Below are positions 14,701 through 24,625 of a stretch of DNA of 64,000 bases, in pieces. The translations under genes and the position numbers were made by a program. The stretch is from assembly GCF_021155765.1 (NCBI RefSeq), contig NC_060111.1, positions 1,426,001-1,490,000 on the forward strand, in the 5' to 3' direction. The DNA comes from Diprion similis. Lineage: Eukaryota > Arthropoda > Insecta > Hymenoptera > Diprionidae. Below the pieces are notes generated by a model. That model saw nothing but the letters and a program-made list of their open reading frames with translations. It had not been told where the DNA came from and made no database searches. The stretch's first letter is position 1. Every line of letters begins with the position of its first letter.

Positions 14701-16821
14701 CGTTGCTCGCAGCCTATTGGGACTGCGCTTAATCGATTTCTCTCGCAAAATTACGTCGGAATAGTGCCTTGCTAAATTCATTCCAGCACTTTTCAGAATC
14801 GTCGAAATTTTCGCCAAAAATCCAAAGGGGTAAGCCTTACTTTTTTGCTCATTTTCGGAGCCGAAAATTTGTGGTCTTGGAATCGATTTGTATGACCATT
14901 TCTAGAGTAAATCGACCCTCAGGAACTCAGAAAACCTGATGAAAATAGCGTCGGACCAACAGCAGAGAAATGCCGACGAAAATCTCCGGTTTTTCGGCTG
15001 TAACTTCTGATGCGTTGCTCGCAGCCTATTGGGACTGCGCTTAATCGATTTCTCTCGCAAAATTACGTCGGAATAGTGCCTTGCTAAATTCATTCCAGCA
15101 CTTTTCAGAATCGTCGAAATTTTCGCCAAAAATCCAAAGGGGTAAGCCTTACTTTTTTGCTCATTTTCGGAGCCGAAAATTTGTGGTCTTGGAATCGATT
15201 TGTATGACCATTTCTAGAGTAAATCGACCCTCAGGAACTCAGAAAACACAATGAAAATAGCGTCGGACCAACAGCAGAGAAATGCCGACGAAAATCTCCG
15301 GTTTTTCGGCTGTAACTTTTGATGCGTTGCTCGCAGCCTATTGGGACTGCGCTTAATCGATTTCTCTCGCAAAATTACGTCGGAATAGTGCCTTGCTAAA
15401 TTCATTCCAGCACTTTTCAGAATCGTCGAAATTTTCGCCAAAAATCCAAAGGGGTAAGCCTTACTTTTTTGCTCATTTTCGGAGCCGAAAATTTGTGGTC
15501 TTGGAATCGATTTGTATGACCATTTCTAGAGTAAATCGACCCTCAGGAACTCAGAAAACCTGATGAAAATAGCGTCGGACCAACAGCAGAGAAATGCCGA
15601 CGAAAATCTCCGGTTTTTCGGCTGTAACTTTTGATGCGTTGCTCGCAGCCTATTGGGACTGCGCTTAATCGATTTCTCTCGCAAAATTACGTCGGAATAG
15701 TGCCTTGCTAAATTCATTCCAGCACTTTTCAGAATCGTCGAAATTTTCGCCAAAAATCCAAAGGGGTAAGCCTTACTTTTTTGCTCATTTTCGGAGCCGA
15801 AAATTTGTGGTCTTGGAATCGATTTGTATGACCATTTCTAGAGTAAATCGACCCTCAGGAACTCAGAAAACACAATGAAAATAGCGTCGGACCAACAGCA
15901 GAGAAATGCCGACGAAAATCTCCGGTTTTTCGGCTGTAACTTCTGATGCGTTGCTCGCAGCCTATTGGGACTGCGCTTAATCGATTTCTCTCGCAAAATT
16001 ACGTCGGAATAGTGCCTTGCTAAATTCATTCCAGCACTTTTCAGAATCGTCGAAATTTTCGCCAAAAATCCAAAGGGGTAAGCCTTACTTTTTTGCTCAT
16101 TTTCGGAGCCGAAAATTTGTGGTCTTGGAATCGATTTGTATGACCATTTCTAGAGTAAATCGACCCTCAGGAACTCAGAAAACACAATAAAAATAGCGTC
16201 GGACCAACAGCAGAGAAATGCCGACGAAAATCTCCGGTTTTTCGGCTGTAACTTTTGATGCGTTGCTCGCAGCCTATTGGGACTGCGCTTAATCGATTTC
16301 TCTCGCAAAATTACGTCGGAATAGTGCCTTGCTAAATTCATTCCAGCACTTTTCAGAATCGTCGAAATTTTCGCCAAAAATCCAAAGGGGTAAGCCTTAC
16401 TTTTTTGCTCATTTTCGGAGCCGAAAATTTGTGGTCTTGGAATCGATTTGTATGACCATTTCTAGAGTAAATCGACCCTCAGGAACTCAGAAAACACAAT
16501 GAAAATAGCGTCGGACCAACAGCAGAGAAATGCCGACGAAAATCTCCGGTTTTTCGGCTGTAACTTTTGATGCGTTGCTCGCAGCCTATTGGGACTGCGC
16601 TTAATCGATTTCTCTCGCAAAATTACGTCGGAATAGTGCCTTGCTAAATTCATTCCAGCACTTTTCAGAATCGTCGAAATTTTCGCCAAAAATCCAAAGG
16701 GGTAAGCCTTACTTTTTTGCTCATTTTCGGAGCCGAAAATTTGTGGTCTTGGAATCGATTTGTATGACCATTTCTAGAGTAAATCGACCCTCAGGAACTC
16801 AGAAAACCTGATGAAAATAGC

Positions 16822-17173
16822 GTTGGACCAACAGCAGAGAAATGCCGACGAAAATCTCCGGTTTTTCGGCTGTAACTTTTGATGCGTTGCTCGCAGCCTA
16901 TTGGGACTGCGCTTAATCGATTTCTCTCGCAAAATTACGTCGGAATAGTGCCTTGCTAAATTCATTCCAGCACTTTACAGAATTGTCGAAATTTTCGCCA
17001 AAAATCCAAAGGGGTAAGCCTTACTTTTTTGCTCATTTTCGGAGCCGAAAATTTTGCGTCTTGGAATCGATTTGTATGACCATTTCTAGAGTAAATCGAC
17101 CCTCAGGAACTCAGAAAACACATGGAAAAGAGCGTCGGATTAACAGCAGAGAAATGACGACGAAAATTCTTAG
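16822..17173. repeat. Variant satellite block, copy 2
   Basis: This is the second copy of the rare-variant pair of monomers found at 8086-8437. The offset is exactly 28 x 312 bp. It lies just inside the degenerate right edge. Confidence 0.9.
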
Positions 17174-17389
17174 TTTTTCGGCTGTAACTTTTGATGCGTT
17201 GCTCGCAGCCTATTGGGACTGCGCTTAATCGATTTCTCTCGCAAAATTACGTCGGAATAGTGCCTTGCTAAATTCATTCCAGCACTTTTCAGAATCGTCG
17301 AAATTTTCGCCAAAAATCCATAGGGGTAAGCCTTACTTTTTTGCTCATTTTCGGAGCCGAAAATTTGTGGTCTTGGAATCGATTTGTAT

Positions 17390-17790
17390 GACCATCTCCA
17401 GAGTAATTTGACCCCCAGGAACTCAGAAAACACATCGAAAAGAGCGTAGGATTAACAGCAGAGAAATGACGATGAAATTCTCCATTTTTTTTGCTGTCAC
17501 TCTCCAGCTGCTGCTCGCAGCGTAATGGGACTGTGCTTAATTGAGTTTTATCGCAAATCTACGTCGGAATAGCGCCTCAAAGAAATAATTGCAGCACTTT
17601 TCAAAACCCTAAAATTTTTAGCCAAAAACCCATTGGGCCTCAATCTCATGAGCAGAAACACATGCGTCTGAAAATCGCTTTTTACGTCCTGATCACGTCG
17701 CACGGGAACCCCATAACCGCGACAAACGCACACCAAACCGCGTAGGACTAACAGCTAAGAAGTAACGAAGAAAATTCAAAGAAGTCGCTT
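17390..17790. repeat. Degenerate right edge of the satellite array
   Basis: One divergent unit starts at 17390 and a second, much more decayed unit follows from about 17685. The second can still be aligned through the CGTAGGACTAACAGC segment at about 17740. Homology fades near 17790. Confidence 0.8.
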
Positions 17791-18545
17791 TTATCGCAGC
17801 TTCCACTCCTCATCGGCTGTTGACAATGATCCCGCATAATGCACAACCGTACTCTTTCCGCAAATACCCTCTGATATTTCCTGTGCAGAAAGGTATATAG
17901 AATTTTTACGAAATTCGAAATTGCGCCAGCCGGTGTCACCGATTTGGAACAGTAAAAACCCGAAATAGATATTCAGTGATTTTCATTTGATGCAGAACTG
18001 ATCTGCAACCTGAAAAACCACCCGCATTTATCTGCTGTCACACCTGATCGCAAGATGATAGGTTCATTGGTTTCACCAAATGTGAAGATTCAACCAGTGT
18101 CAGAACAAGCGATTTAAGTCAACGCATGGTGCGAGTATTTCTCTCTCATTGCAAAGCCAAACATGAATATGTCATCTTTATTCATCAATTACTTGCCCTC
18201 ATCTCATCCAAAATCCAAAATGAATGGAACCTAATAAACTGGGACCACGCTCATAACGATTTGCTTCAATTTTGCTATATCGAAACGAAACCGTTATCAT
18301 TGTTCTTCTATTATATAGCTCTATGATGTTGCTTGTAAACGTAATACAGATTTAAATAAATAGTTGCAGACAGTTCTCAACAAGTATATTTGGCATATAA
18401 TAAATTGATCTAAAAATTGTACAAGAATATAACATTATCGAAGTATGCATGGAGTCAGTTAGTTCCAATTTTTACCTGCTAAAATCATTGTGCGTTAATA
18501 AAAACGTTTTTTTTTCCAAGTTTAATAGTAATTAACACTTGTTGT
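17791..18545. other. Non-coding flank between satellite and kinase gene
   Basis: AT-rich single-copy DNA. I see no convincing exon. An ATTAAA on the minus strand at 18521-18526 could serve as a poly(A) signal for the kinase gene's possible last exon. Confidence 0.5.
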
Positions 18546-18731
18546 TTATTCAACCACAATTGGTGGCTGTCCAGTTGAATCTTTGGCTGTCGCATCCATA
18601 GACTTAGCACCAATATTTTGTACAGCGTTTTCCTGGTTCTTGAAAGCTGTTATCCCCGTTCTAGCCACCGCTGGAGGACTTCCGGTTGCAGCTAATCCCG
18701 ATCCACCCATGTTCACGCCTCCTCCGCTGAC
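18546..18731 (-). CDS. Possible alternative last exon of the TSSK gene
   Basis: A 61-codon open frame follows an AAAG acceptor at 18732. It reads VSGGGVNMGGSGLAATGSPP at the start and ends GQPPIVVE. Composition (Ala, Gly, Pro, Thr rich) looks coding. It joins in phase 0 to a candidate donor (AAG|GTGAAG) at 19022. An AATAAA overlaps its stop codon (18545-18550). It could instead be a separate small protein starting at the internal ATG at 18710 (54 residues). The acceptor is weak, so this is a candidate only. Confidence 0.4.
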   Translation of the reverse strand, partial: VSGGGVNMGGSGLAATGSPPAVARTGITAFKNQENAVQNIGAKSMDATAKDSTGQPPIVVE

Positions 18732-20982
18732 CTTTGGGCAAAAATATTGTCGTTATCGTGTACACGATATCGTAATCTACTTTTTCCGCGTCCCAAGAGT
18801 TTGTAAAAAAAGAATAAAATGCTTGAGTTTTTTATATTACAATAGTTTATTGATGAAACATTTGTTTTGCCCTTTTCCCACTAAGCCTCGTGTGATTTGG
18901 AAAGAAATAGAAAAGTATATGAAGAAAAATTCACCTCACACAATCTCTGTTCAATCTCATACGCATCATCGGGTTACGTGAAGGTTTTTAGATTGACGAA
19001 GGCTGAAAACTGATCCCTTCACCTTAAATATCACGGACGTCTGACGACTCGAGATTCCGTATAATTTACTATGAACGTCATGCTTCTCAGCCGTTAAAAA
19101 TTTCTCGTCAAAATCTGACCCCATCAACGGATTTCTTTCTAATGTCTCCGGAGAAACCTGAACGGCGACTTCCTGATTAACGGAACAAGTTGTAATCGAA
19201 TTTTTACGAGACCGTACCGAGGATAAATCAAGTTTTAGAGCTAATTCAGTTTCCTTTTGAATCGCTTCGATCAGTGACTGAAGTTTCTCAGGCACCGGAT
19301 GCCGCCTGAATACCAATTCGCTGATAAGATCTGGAATGTATGCAAATTCCGGGTCAATTTTTTGTGAGCATTTGGGCTTGACCTCGTCGGATAGCAGCGT
19401 CCTAAATTTTGGAATATTTTGCGACCGGTCGACAGCGATATGAAAACCGCATTCTTTTTCAGTCGACGGAACCGAACGAGAATCAGAAGGCCCGGCGATA
19501 ACCACGATCGACTTCCGGCTGCAAGTGAGATTTCGTTGGTCTTTTCGACCGGCGGATGAATCGGACGAAGACTGAGCTCCGGAGCCAAAAATCCGCCCCC
19601 AATATCTGAGAAAACTCGTTACAGCGGACCCGATTTTCCGGCCGATCTCGAAACGCGAGCGAGTGGATGCAGCGTGATTAACGTCGGGAAGTGAAAGCTC
19701 GCTATCACGGTTCAAGGACCTCGGCTTAACTGGTTTTGTTCTAATCACCTGGGGGTGGATCGGGGGCGCAGAGTGAACTAGCCTGCCGCCGAGAGATCCG
19801 GGCTTTTCTTTCCTCGTGCGGACCCATTCGTGTCCGAGGACCCGGTCGAGGGTGAGTCTGAGGGTGATGTCGGGCTCGAGGATGTGCCGGACGATGCTCT
19901 TGGCGAGGGCGGAGACGGTATCGCGAACGCGGGAACGGAAGACCCAGTTCCGAGACATCTGATCCTTGAGGAGCTTCCGGAGGTTCGCATCGTCGAACGG
20001 CATCGAGGCGTTCAGCATTATGAAGAGGATGATTCCGAGGGACCAGACATCGGCCAGTTTTGGGTTGTACGGCGTCCCAGAGACGACTTCCGGTGCCGCG
20101 TATGCCGCCGATCCGCAGTACGTCTGGCTCAGTACCCGACGTCCATCGTTGTCGGCGCAGAACCTGGCGAACCCGAAGTCCGCGAGCTTGACGTTGAATC
20201 GACGGGAGAGCAGGATGTTCTCGCACTTGAGGTCCCGGTGCGCGATGTTCTTCCCGTGGAGGTAGTGCAGCCCGGAGGCCATCTGCCGGAACCACAGCTT
20301 CGACTGCTGCTCCGGGACCACGCCGTTCCTTTTCACGAAGTCCAGGAGATCACCGTTGTCCGCGTACCTCATAAAGATGAAGACCCGAGGACCACGCTGC
20401 AGGATGCTGTGCACCTGGATTATGTGCGGGTTCTCAATCTTCGTCAAGATCTCCAACTCTCGCGGGAAGAATTTGTCCAGGAAATCACGTGGGGCCTTCT
20501 CCTTATCGAATATCTTGCACGCCAGCCGCATCTTCTTTGGACTCGTTCCGTCCACATAATCAGCCAAATGGACCGTAGCGTACGATCCCTGTAAATCATT
20601 CGATCAATCTTTATTCAGAGACTCAAATTTATCAAGTAAACAGTTCGAGTTTCAAAATAGAGATGCGAGTATGTAGGAATCCAGACAGAACAAGAATTGA
20701 AGTCGTAAAAAAGCCGGATAAAGAATGTCTTATGGACCATTCATTTTCTGACGTCTATGAAGCCTTAAGGACATTTTTGAAGATATCTTTCAGACGTCTT
20801 TTCTCGATTCGTAGACTCTATCCACACTTATATTTAATTCATAACAGATTGCGTTAAAAATAGTCAGAAAATGTTTGAAAATAAAGAAGTTTATTCACCT
20901 GTCCAATTTTTTTCCCGATTAGATAACCTCGCTGTTCAAGCGCGTTCACCTCCGAATTTCGGGGGCTGAGTCGCGTGGCCAT
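18546..20982 (-). CDS. TSSK-family serine/threonine protein kinase (spliced gene)
   Basis: The kinase domain is complete. Coding exon 1 (20982-20899) starts MATRLSPRNS and ends GYLIGKKIGQ. A 310-bp GT-AG intron (20898-20589) follows, and exon 2 starts at 20588 with GSYATV, so the glycine loop IGQGSYATV is formed across the junction. Visible landmarks are the beta-3 lysine K53 (ACKIF), catalytic HRDLKCEN at 145-152, DFG at 165-167 and APE at 193-195, so it should be an active kinase. The HRDLKCENILL and DFGFAR wording and the compact lobe are typical of testis-specific serine kinases, which phosphorylate sperm proteins late in spermatogenesis. About 290 or more residues follow the kinase domain, longer than in mammalian TSSKs. 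Two 3' ends are possible. Exon 2 can run to a stop at 18966 (568 residues, AATAAA at 18846-18851), or it can splice at 19022 to exon 18731-18546 (611 residues). Confidence 0.88.
18966..20588 (-). CDS. TSSK exon 2 (kinase domain and C-terminal tail)
   Basis: The acceptor TTTACAG lies directly before 20588. No methionine codon is needed, because the frame continues in phase 0 from exon 1. The exon encodes nearly all of the kinase domain and a Ser/Arg-rich tail, and reads to TGA at 18966-18968. A possible internal donor AAG|GTGAAG sits at 19023/19022, only 18 codons before that stop. Confidence 0.9.
   Translation of the reverse strand, partial: GSYATVHLADYVDGTSPKKMRLACKIFDKEKAPRDFLDKFFPRELEILTKIENPHIIQVHSILQRGPRVFIFMRYADNGDLLDFVKRNGVVPEQQSKLWFRQMASGLHYLHGKNIAHRDLKCENILLSRRFNVKLADFGFARFCADNDGRRVLSQTYCGSAAYAAPEVVSGTPYNPKLADVWSLGIILFIMLNASMPFDDANLRKLLKDQMSRNWVFRSRVRDTVSALAKSIVRHILEPDITLRLTLDRVLGHEWVRTRKEKPGSLGGRLVHSAPPIHPQVIRTKPVKPRSLNRDSELSLPDVNHAASTRSRFEIGRKIGSAVTSFLRYWGRIFGSGAQSSSDSSAGRKDQRNLTCSRKSIVVIAGPSDSRSVPSTEKECGFHIAVDRSQNIPKFRTLLSDEVKPKCSQKIDPEFAYIPDLISELVFRRHPVPEKLQSLIEAIQKETELALKLDLSSVRSRKNSITTCSVNQEVAVQVSPETLERNPLMGSDFDEKFLTAEKHDVHSKLYGISSRQTSVIFKVKGSVFSLRQSKNLHVTR
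20899..20982 (-). CDS. TSSK exon 1
   Basis: Twenty-eight codons run from ATG at 20982 to CAG|GTGAAT at 20899. It encodes the N-terminus up to the glycine-rich loop. The phase-0 join to exon 2 restores a canonical protein kinase loop, which fixes this start with high confidence. Confidence 0.88.
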
Positions 20983-21507
20983 GCCAAAGGCTCTTCATTG
21001 GAGGCGCCCTGACTCCTTTGGGAGGACAAAGTACTTTATCAAGCCTCTTTGGACCGTCTATTCGCATTTGTCGATCTTTTCATTATCACGATAACGTAAA
21101 GCAATCGTTTGAAGTGAAAGAAAAGCGCTTGAGACCAAGTGAATGTACCTCTTTTTCGGTGCCCTTCTTTTTGGTGAACAAATTTTAGAATCCAGGTCAT
21201 AGACCGAGGCGAAACACTTGCAGTATGGAAATGGGGTGGCCTACCTGGCCTGTCATTGAAGATTGTGCTGGAGGCAGGTGTAGAGATCACTGGAAATTTG
21301 GCATCAAGTCCAACTTGTACCTGGAGGAAAATTTGGCACAGAAAAATGCTTTTCTCATTCAACCGTGGCCATAATAAAACAAGAAACAATTGACCGGTGC
21401 CACGGCCTCCCCATCTGTCTATTTCTCACCTGGGGGTTTCGTTTTTCACAAATAATATACGTATAATGCCGAAATGTAACGTAGCGGAAAAAATTAAACA
21501 GCTTTCT
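20936..21507 (-). CDS. Possible spliced coding region overlapping TSSK exon 1 in another frame
   Basis: Three segments with GT-AG borders stay in one open frame: 21507-21430 (26 codons, ends KRNPQ), 21320-21245 (starts VQVGLDAKFPVIS) and 21057-20936 (ends PPKFGGERA, stop). Phases agree across both introns (109 and 187 bp). The last segment covers the TSSK start codon in a different frame. I do not recognise the protein. The same segments could instead be 5' untranslated exons of TSSK. The 5' end is open: the 21507 start assumes an acceptor, and further upstream exons are not identified. Confidence 0.35.
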
Positions 21508-21852
21508 CTGACGATCGCGGATTACTCATTACGTACGGTTTGGAGAGATATAATTTCAACGAGAGGAATACGGTTTGGATGAGATATAGATTTTTTTTTC
21601 ACTCGAGATCATATGATTTACTGGTTAATTTACGACCGCGAAAATATCGCTCTCCGTTGCCTGTGTCAACCGTCAAACACTCTTCATATCTTATTCAACT
21701 GTTGTTTGACAACCTTGTCCTCACGTACAGAGCGTTTCGCAATCTGACATTTAGCAACGTAGAAAAAATAAAAGGAAATGATTGTAGCTTTTCCGGTGTC
21801 GAAGGTCAGTAAATAAGCGGTATACTTCACTTTGTCATTTTATTTCAGTCTG

Positions 21853-22079
21853 TTATTTTGTCAACAAGTAAATGTTGCTGTTGCTGACTTCTTTGTTGAC
21901 AACTGGTGGCTGTTGATCCCAATCTAATGGTATTTTTCTCTTTTGCTTCGCTGTACAAATAATCTCTGAGGAGCCCCCTTCAAAGGGCCGCAAAGTCAGC
22001 ACGCAGTTGACGGTTTGTTTACTGACCTTTGACACCAAAAAATTTTTAACCGTTATTGGGTAAGGTCGTGAAATTCTAT
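21853..22079 (-). CDS. Possible last exon of an unidentified small gene
   Basis: A good acceptor (CTTTTATTGTAG) precedes 22079. The frame then stays open for 74 codons (starts RISRPYPITVKNF, ends NSNIYLLTK) to TAA at 21855-21853. A minus-strand AATAAA at 21839-21844 lies just downstream. No homologue is recognised and no upstream exon was found. It could be chance. Confidence 0.3.
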
Positions 22080-22583
22080 CTACAATAAAAGAAAATTCCC
22101 ACAACTGTGCACAAACCTTTAGATACCTATATCTATTTTTTTTCAACGAACAAGTTCATCTTAGAACAACAATTTTGAAGAAGATTAAAAATTGATACCT
22201 ATTTCAAATATATACTAGTGTCCACACCACCGAAAGCGGTAGAACATTTAGTCTATTCTTTTAGACATGGTACTCCCTGGAAGACTATTTCACGACAAGA
22301 AATTCGAATTTATCATACTTTGTTTTCGAATAATTTTACGCAAATGGTATTTATCTTGCGGAGCCATCAGTTAATAATGTGTTTTATGAATTTTCCTACA
22401 TTTCGCATGTGAGCTAGCTAACGTTACTTCAGTTAAATATTTATTACTTAAATCACGGCATATACTGAGCGATAAGATTCGTATAACGAGGCATGCAAAT
22501 CTCGGCTGCGAGTGTCTCCGCACGCTTGCGAAAGTCGAATGACGCCGACGAGTTCGCGGCAGTCACCCTTGTATGCCAAATTG

Positions 22584-22597
22584 CCGTCAGATGGCGC
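22584..22597 (+). promoter_or_regulatory. CTCF-like motif, copy 1
   Basis: CCGTCAGATGGCGC matches the core YAGRKGGCRS of the CTCF consensus perfectly, and 12 of 14 positions of CCASYAGRKGGCRS. It lies between the testis-type kinase and RpS25. Confidence 0.4.
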
Positions 22598-23027
22598 GTC
22601 AGGCGTAAATTTGAAGATTAACAATTGATACCTATTTCAAATATATACTAATTTCCATCTAATTTCCACACTGCCGAAATCGGTGAAACATTTAGTCTAT
22701 TTGTTTAGACGCGGTACTCCCTGGAAGACTATTTCACGACAAAAAATTCGAATTTATTATACTATGTTTTCGAATAATTTGACGCAAATGGTATTTATCT
22801 TGCGGAGCCATCAATTAATAATGTGTTTTATTTATTTTCCTACATTTCGCATGTGAGCTAGCTAACGTTACTTTAGTTAAATATTTCTTACTCAAATAAC
22901 GGCATATACTGAGCGATAAGATTCATATAACACGGCGTGCAAATCTCGGCTGCGAGTGTCTCCGCACGCTTGCGAAAGTCGAATGGAGCCGGCGAGTTCG
23001 CGGCGGTCACCCTTGTATGCCAGGTTG

Positions 23028-23041
23028 CCGTCAGATGGCGC
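23028..23041 (+). promoter_or_regulatory. CTCF-like motif, copy 2
   Basis: The same 14-base motif in the second copy of the tandem duplication, in the same orientation and 444 bp away. Confidence 0.4.
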
Positions 23042-23291
23042 GTCAGGCGTAAATTTGAAACTGCTCTTACACGATGTCACGCAATTGCTAACTGGAATAA
23101 TTCTAATTGACTATAAATAATAATTACCTCTACAAAATACCACAATTACTATAACTATCGTGGTTACTGCTTGTTTATTAATACCGCATCTGTTTATTTA
23201 TATTATACTTTTATTTTTGTGACACTGAAATTCGCAAATATTTTCAAGGTGGAATTTACTCAGAGTACAAATTAATTTGGGTTTTTCCTTA

Positions 23292-23297
23292 TTTATT
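23292..23297 (-). terminator. Poly(A) signal of RpS25
   Basis: AATAAA on the minus strand, 40 bases after the RpS25 stop codon. Confidence 0.7.
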
Positions 23298-23336
23298 ATT
23301 AAACCAAATTATACATGGTAAGGTGGAAACAGCAGC

Positions 23337-24610
23337 TTATGCAGCTGGGTCATCACCCTTGGTGGTCCGGGTGTAAATAAGTTGGGCATGGTGTTGAACG
23401 ACCTGCTTGATCAGTCCCTTCTGCTGAAGTTCGTTAAGCGCTCGCCTGGCCAGAGATCCACGGATCTTCAATCTTTCACTGACGATCGAGGGTGTGATCA
23501 GTTTGTACTGAGGCACTTCTTTCAGCAGTTTGTCGTATGTTCCTTTGTCGAACAAGACCTGGTTGTTCAACTTGTCGCGAACTTTTCCCTTGGACCACTT
23601 CTGCAATTACAAAAACACAAAAAAAAATGATGTCATTGTAACAGAACACATCGCTGATTTAAAGATTTTGTATGATTCAAGTTTTTCTCATCAGTCTCAT
23701 TAAATCAGTATTTTTGCCTTCATAGAATATCAGGCAATTGGTATGATCGTCATCTGAGATAATTGTTCTTGACAATGAACGATTTCAGAACTATTGTACA
23801 CAAGAAGTTATTGAAGTTCCTATTGTCCAAAAAGATGTAGGAAAAATGTGTAAAATGTCTGCGCTACATAGAATTTGAAACTATAATTTTGTTCTCGGCT
23901 TGCGTCATGTGTGATAACAAAGAATGACAAAATTGAACAGAATTTCGAACCTTCTTTTTAGCTTTACCACCAGATCCTCCCTCCTTCTTTTTCTGGGTCT
24001 TCTGGGGTTGCTTAGAAGACCCCTTCGTGTCCTTCTTAGGCGGCTGTAAAGTGAAATGTATAATATTAAATAACATCCACCATCGGAGTGTGACGGAGAG
24101 CGACAGAATCCTTCAGCGTTAGGCCATAGTTTGCCAACACTACGTCAGACTCATTAAATCAGTTTCAACCACCACAGTGTTTGTCTAGCAGTATAAAGTC
24201 TCATCATTCGTGAAGTAATCATGATTAAATCGCGTTGCTGAACGCATTCAGAGAGGTTAGGTTGTCGCGTTCTCTGTCAAATTCCAGCCGAAGCTTGAAG
24301 AGTGGTTAAATCAGATTTTTACAGCTTATTAATAATCTGATCATAGGATTTTGCCACGGGATACGAAAAACTGAGGTTTTTTAACACGATTCAAAAAGCG
24401 TACAGGTTTGTTGTGTACACCATGTGGCCGCGATAACGAGCCTCTAAGTTTGTGATCGATTAGCAAATATTTTCGCGAGTTTTTCGAGTCCGGCGGACCA
24501 AATAAAGCGGGACTAAATTAGAGAGGTTAAAATGGGGAATAATCGGAGCCCCTCAAGGCACTAAACTAGTAAAATAGCGCGGATCAGCGTGCGAAATTCT
24601 CACTCACCAT
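23337..24610 (-). CDS. Ribosomal protein eS25 (RpS25), complete three-exon gene
   Basis: Encodes the small-subunit ribosomal protein S25. Exon 1 contributes only the ATG (24610-24608), followed at once by the donor GTGAGT. Exon 2 (24043-23951) encodes [20 protein letters not shown] and the Gly/Lys linker. Exon 3 (23600-23337) encodes [13 protein letters not shown] through the winged-helix core and ends TKGDDPAA. The spliced protein is 119 residues, the usual family length, and both junctions are phase 0. The lysine-rich N-terminus and the RGSLARRAL helix are typical of eS25. A pyrimidine tract (minus strand 24640-24626) 16-30 bases before the ATG fits a 5' TOP start. Both introns (24607-24044 and 23950-23601) carry a box C/D snoRNA. 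Confidence 0.97.
23686..23759 (-). ncRNA. Box C/D snoRNA in RpS25 intron 2, U57/snR51-type guide
   Basis: A terminal stem TCTCA/TGAGA (23755-23759 with 23686-23690) encloses box C ATGACGA (23747-23753, one mismatch to RTGATGA) and box D CTGA (23691-23694). The guide ACTGATTTAATGAG, 1 nt from box D, pairs perfectly with a conserved segment near the 5' end of 18S rRNA. The fifth-nucleotide rule puts 2'-O-methylation on the A equivalent to human 18S A99, the site guided by human U57 and yeast snR51. Length (74 nt) and intronic position fit. Confidence 0.85.
24141..24211 (-). ncRNA. Box C/D snoRNA in RpS25 intron 1, same guide
   Basis: Perfect box C ATGATGA (24201-24207) and box D CTGA (24145-24148). 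Between them, directly before box D, is AACTGATTTAATGAGT, which pairs with the same 18S site as the copy in intron 2. The terminal stem is short (ACG/CGT). The two snoRNAs share only the guide and boxes, so they are diverged paralogues. Confidence 0.78.
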
Positions 24611-24625
24611 GATGGCTGACGACTC

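Larger units (their letters stand above)
854..17389. repeat. Satellite DNA: 53 tandem copies of a 312-bp monomer
   Basis: Fifty-three units start every 312 bp (854, 1166, 1478 ... 17078), almost all differing by only a few bases. Two main classes can be told apart by a three-base difference about 40 bases into the unit: ACACAATGA (26 units, allowing for single-base variants) and ACCTGATGA (25 units). Two units (starting 8342 and 17078) carry ACACATGGA instead, with several further changes. Each monomer contains a near-perfect 18-bp palindrome (ATTTTCGG-AG-CCGAAAAT, for example 1123-1140) and an 11-bp CGAAATTTTCG dyad. Because 312 is divisible by three, a roughly 75-codon open frame recurs on the minus strand in most units, with no sign of being a gene. 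Centromeric or pericentromeric location is possible but not shown. Confidence 0.97.
22175..23056. repeat. Tandem duplication of a ~435-bp unit
   Basis: Copy 1 (about 22175-22610) and copy 2 (about 22610-23056) are close to 90 percent alike by eye. Both include TGATACCTATTTCAAATATA near the start and the GTCAGATGGCGCGTCAGGCG block near the end. The repeat spacing is 433 bp at the left end and 444 bp at the right end because of small indels. A non-autonomous mobile element or an expanded regulatory unit would both fit. Confidence 0.85.

Noticed and set aside
854-17389. CRISPR array or tandem gene family
   Set aside because: No spacers: the whole 312-bp unit repeats without unique intervening sequence, and the surroundings are eukaryotic.
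862-17433. A 75-codon minus-strand frame repeated in most satellite monomers, and a 91-codon plus-strand frame at 8217 and 16953
   Set aside because: They exist because 312 is a multiple of three and the monomers are near-identical. No start context, splice pattern or family resemblance; changes between monomers do not favour synonymous sites.
19830-20594. 254-codon plus-strand frame opposite the TSSK kinase domain
   Set aside because: Antisense shadow of the GC-biased codons of the kinase exon; its composition (Val, Glu, Arg) mirrors the sense frame.
24212-24607. A third snoRNA in the rest of RpS25 intron 1
   Set aside because: CTGA and ATGATC words occur, but no box C/D pair has a terminal stem or an rRNA match that I can recognise.
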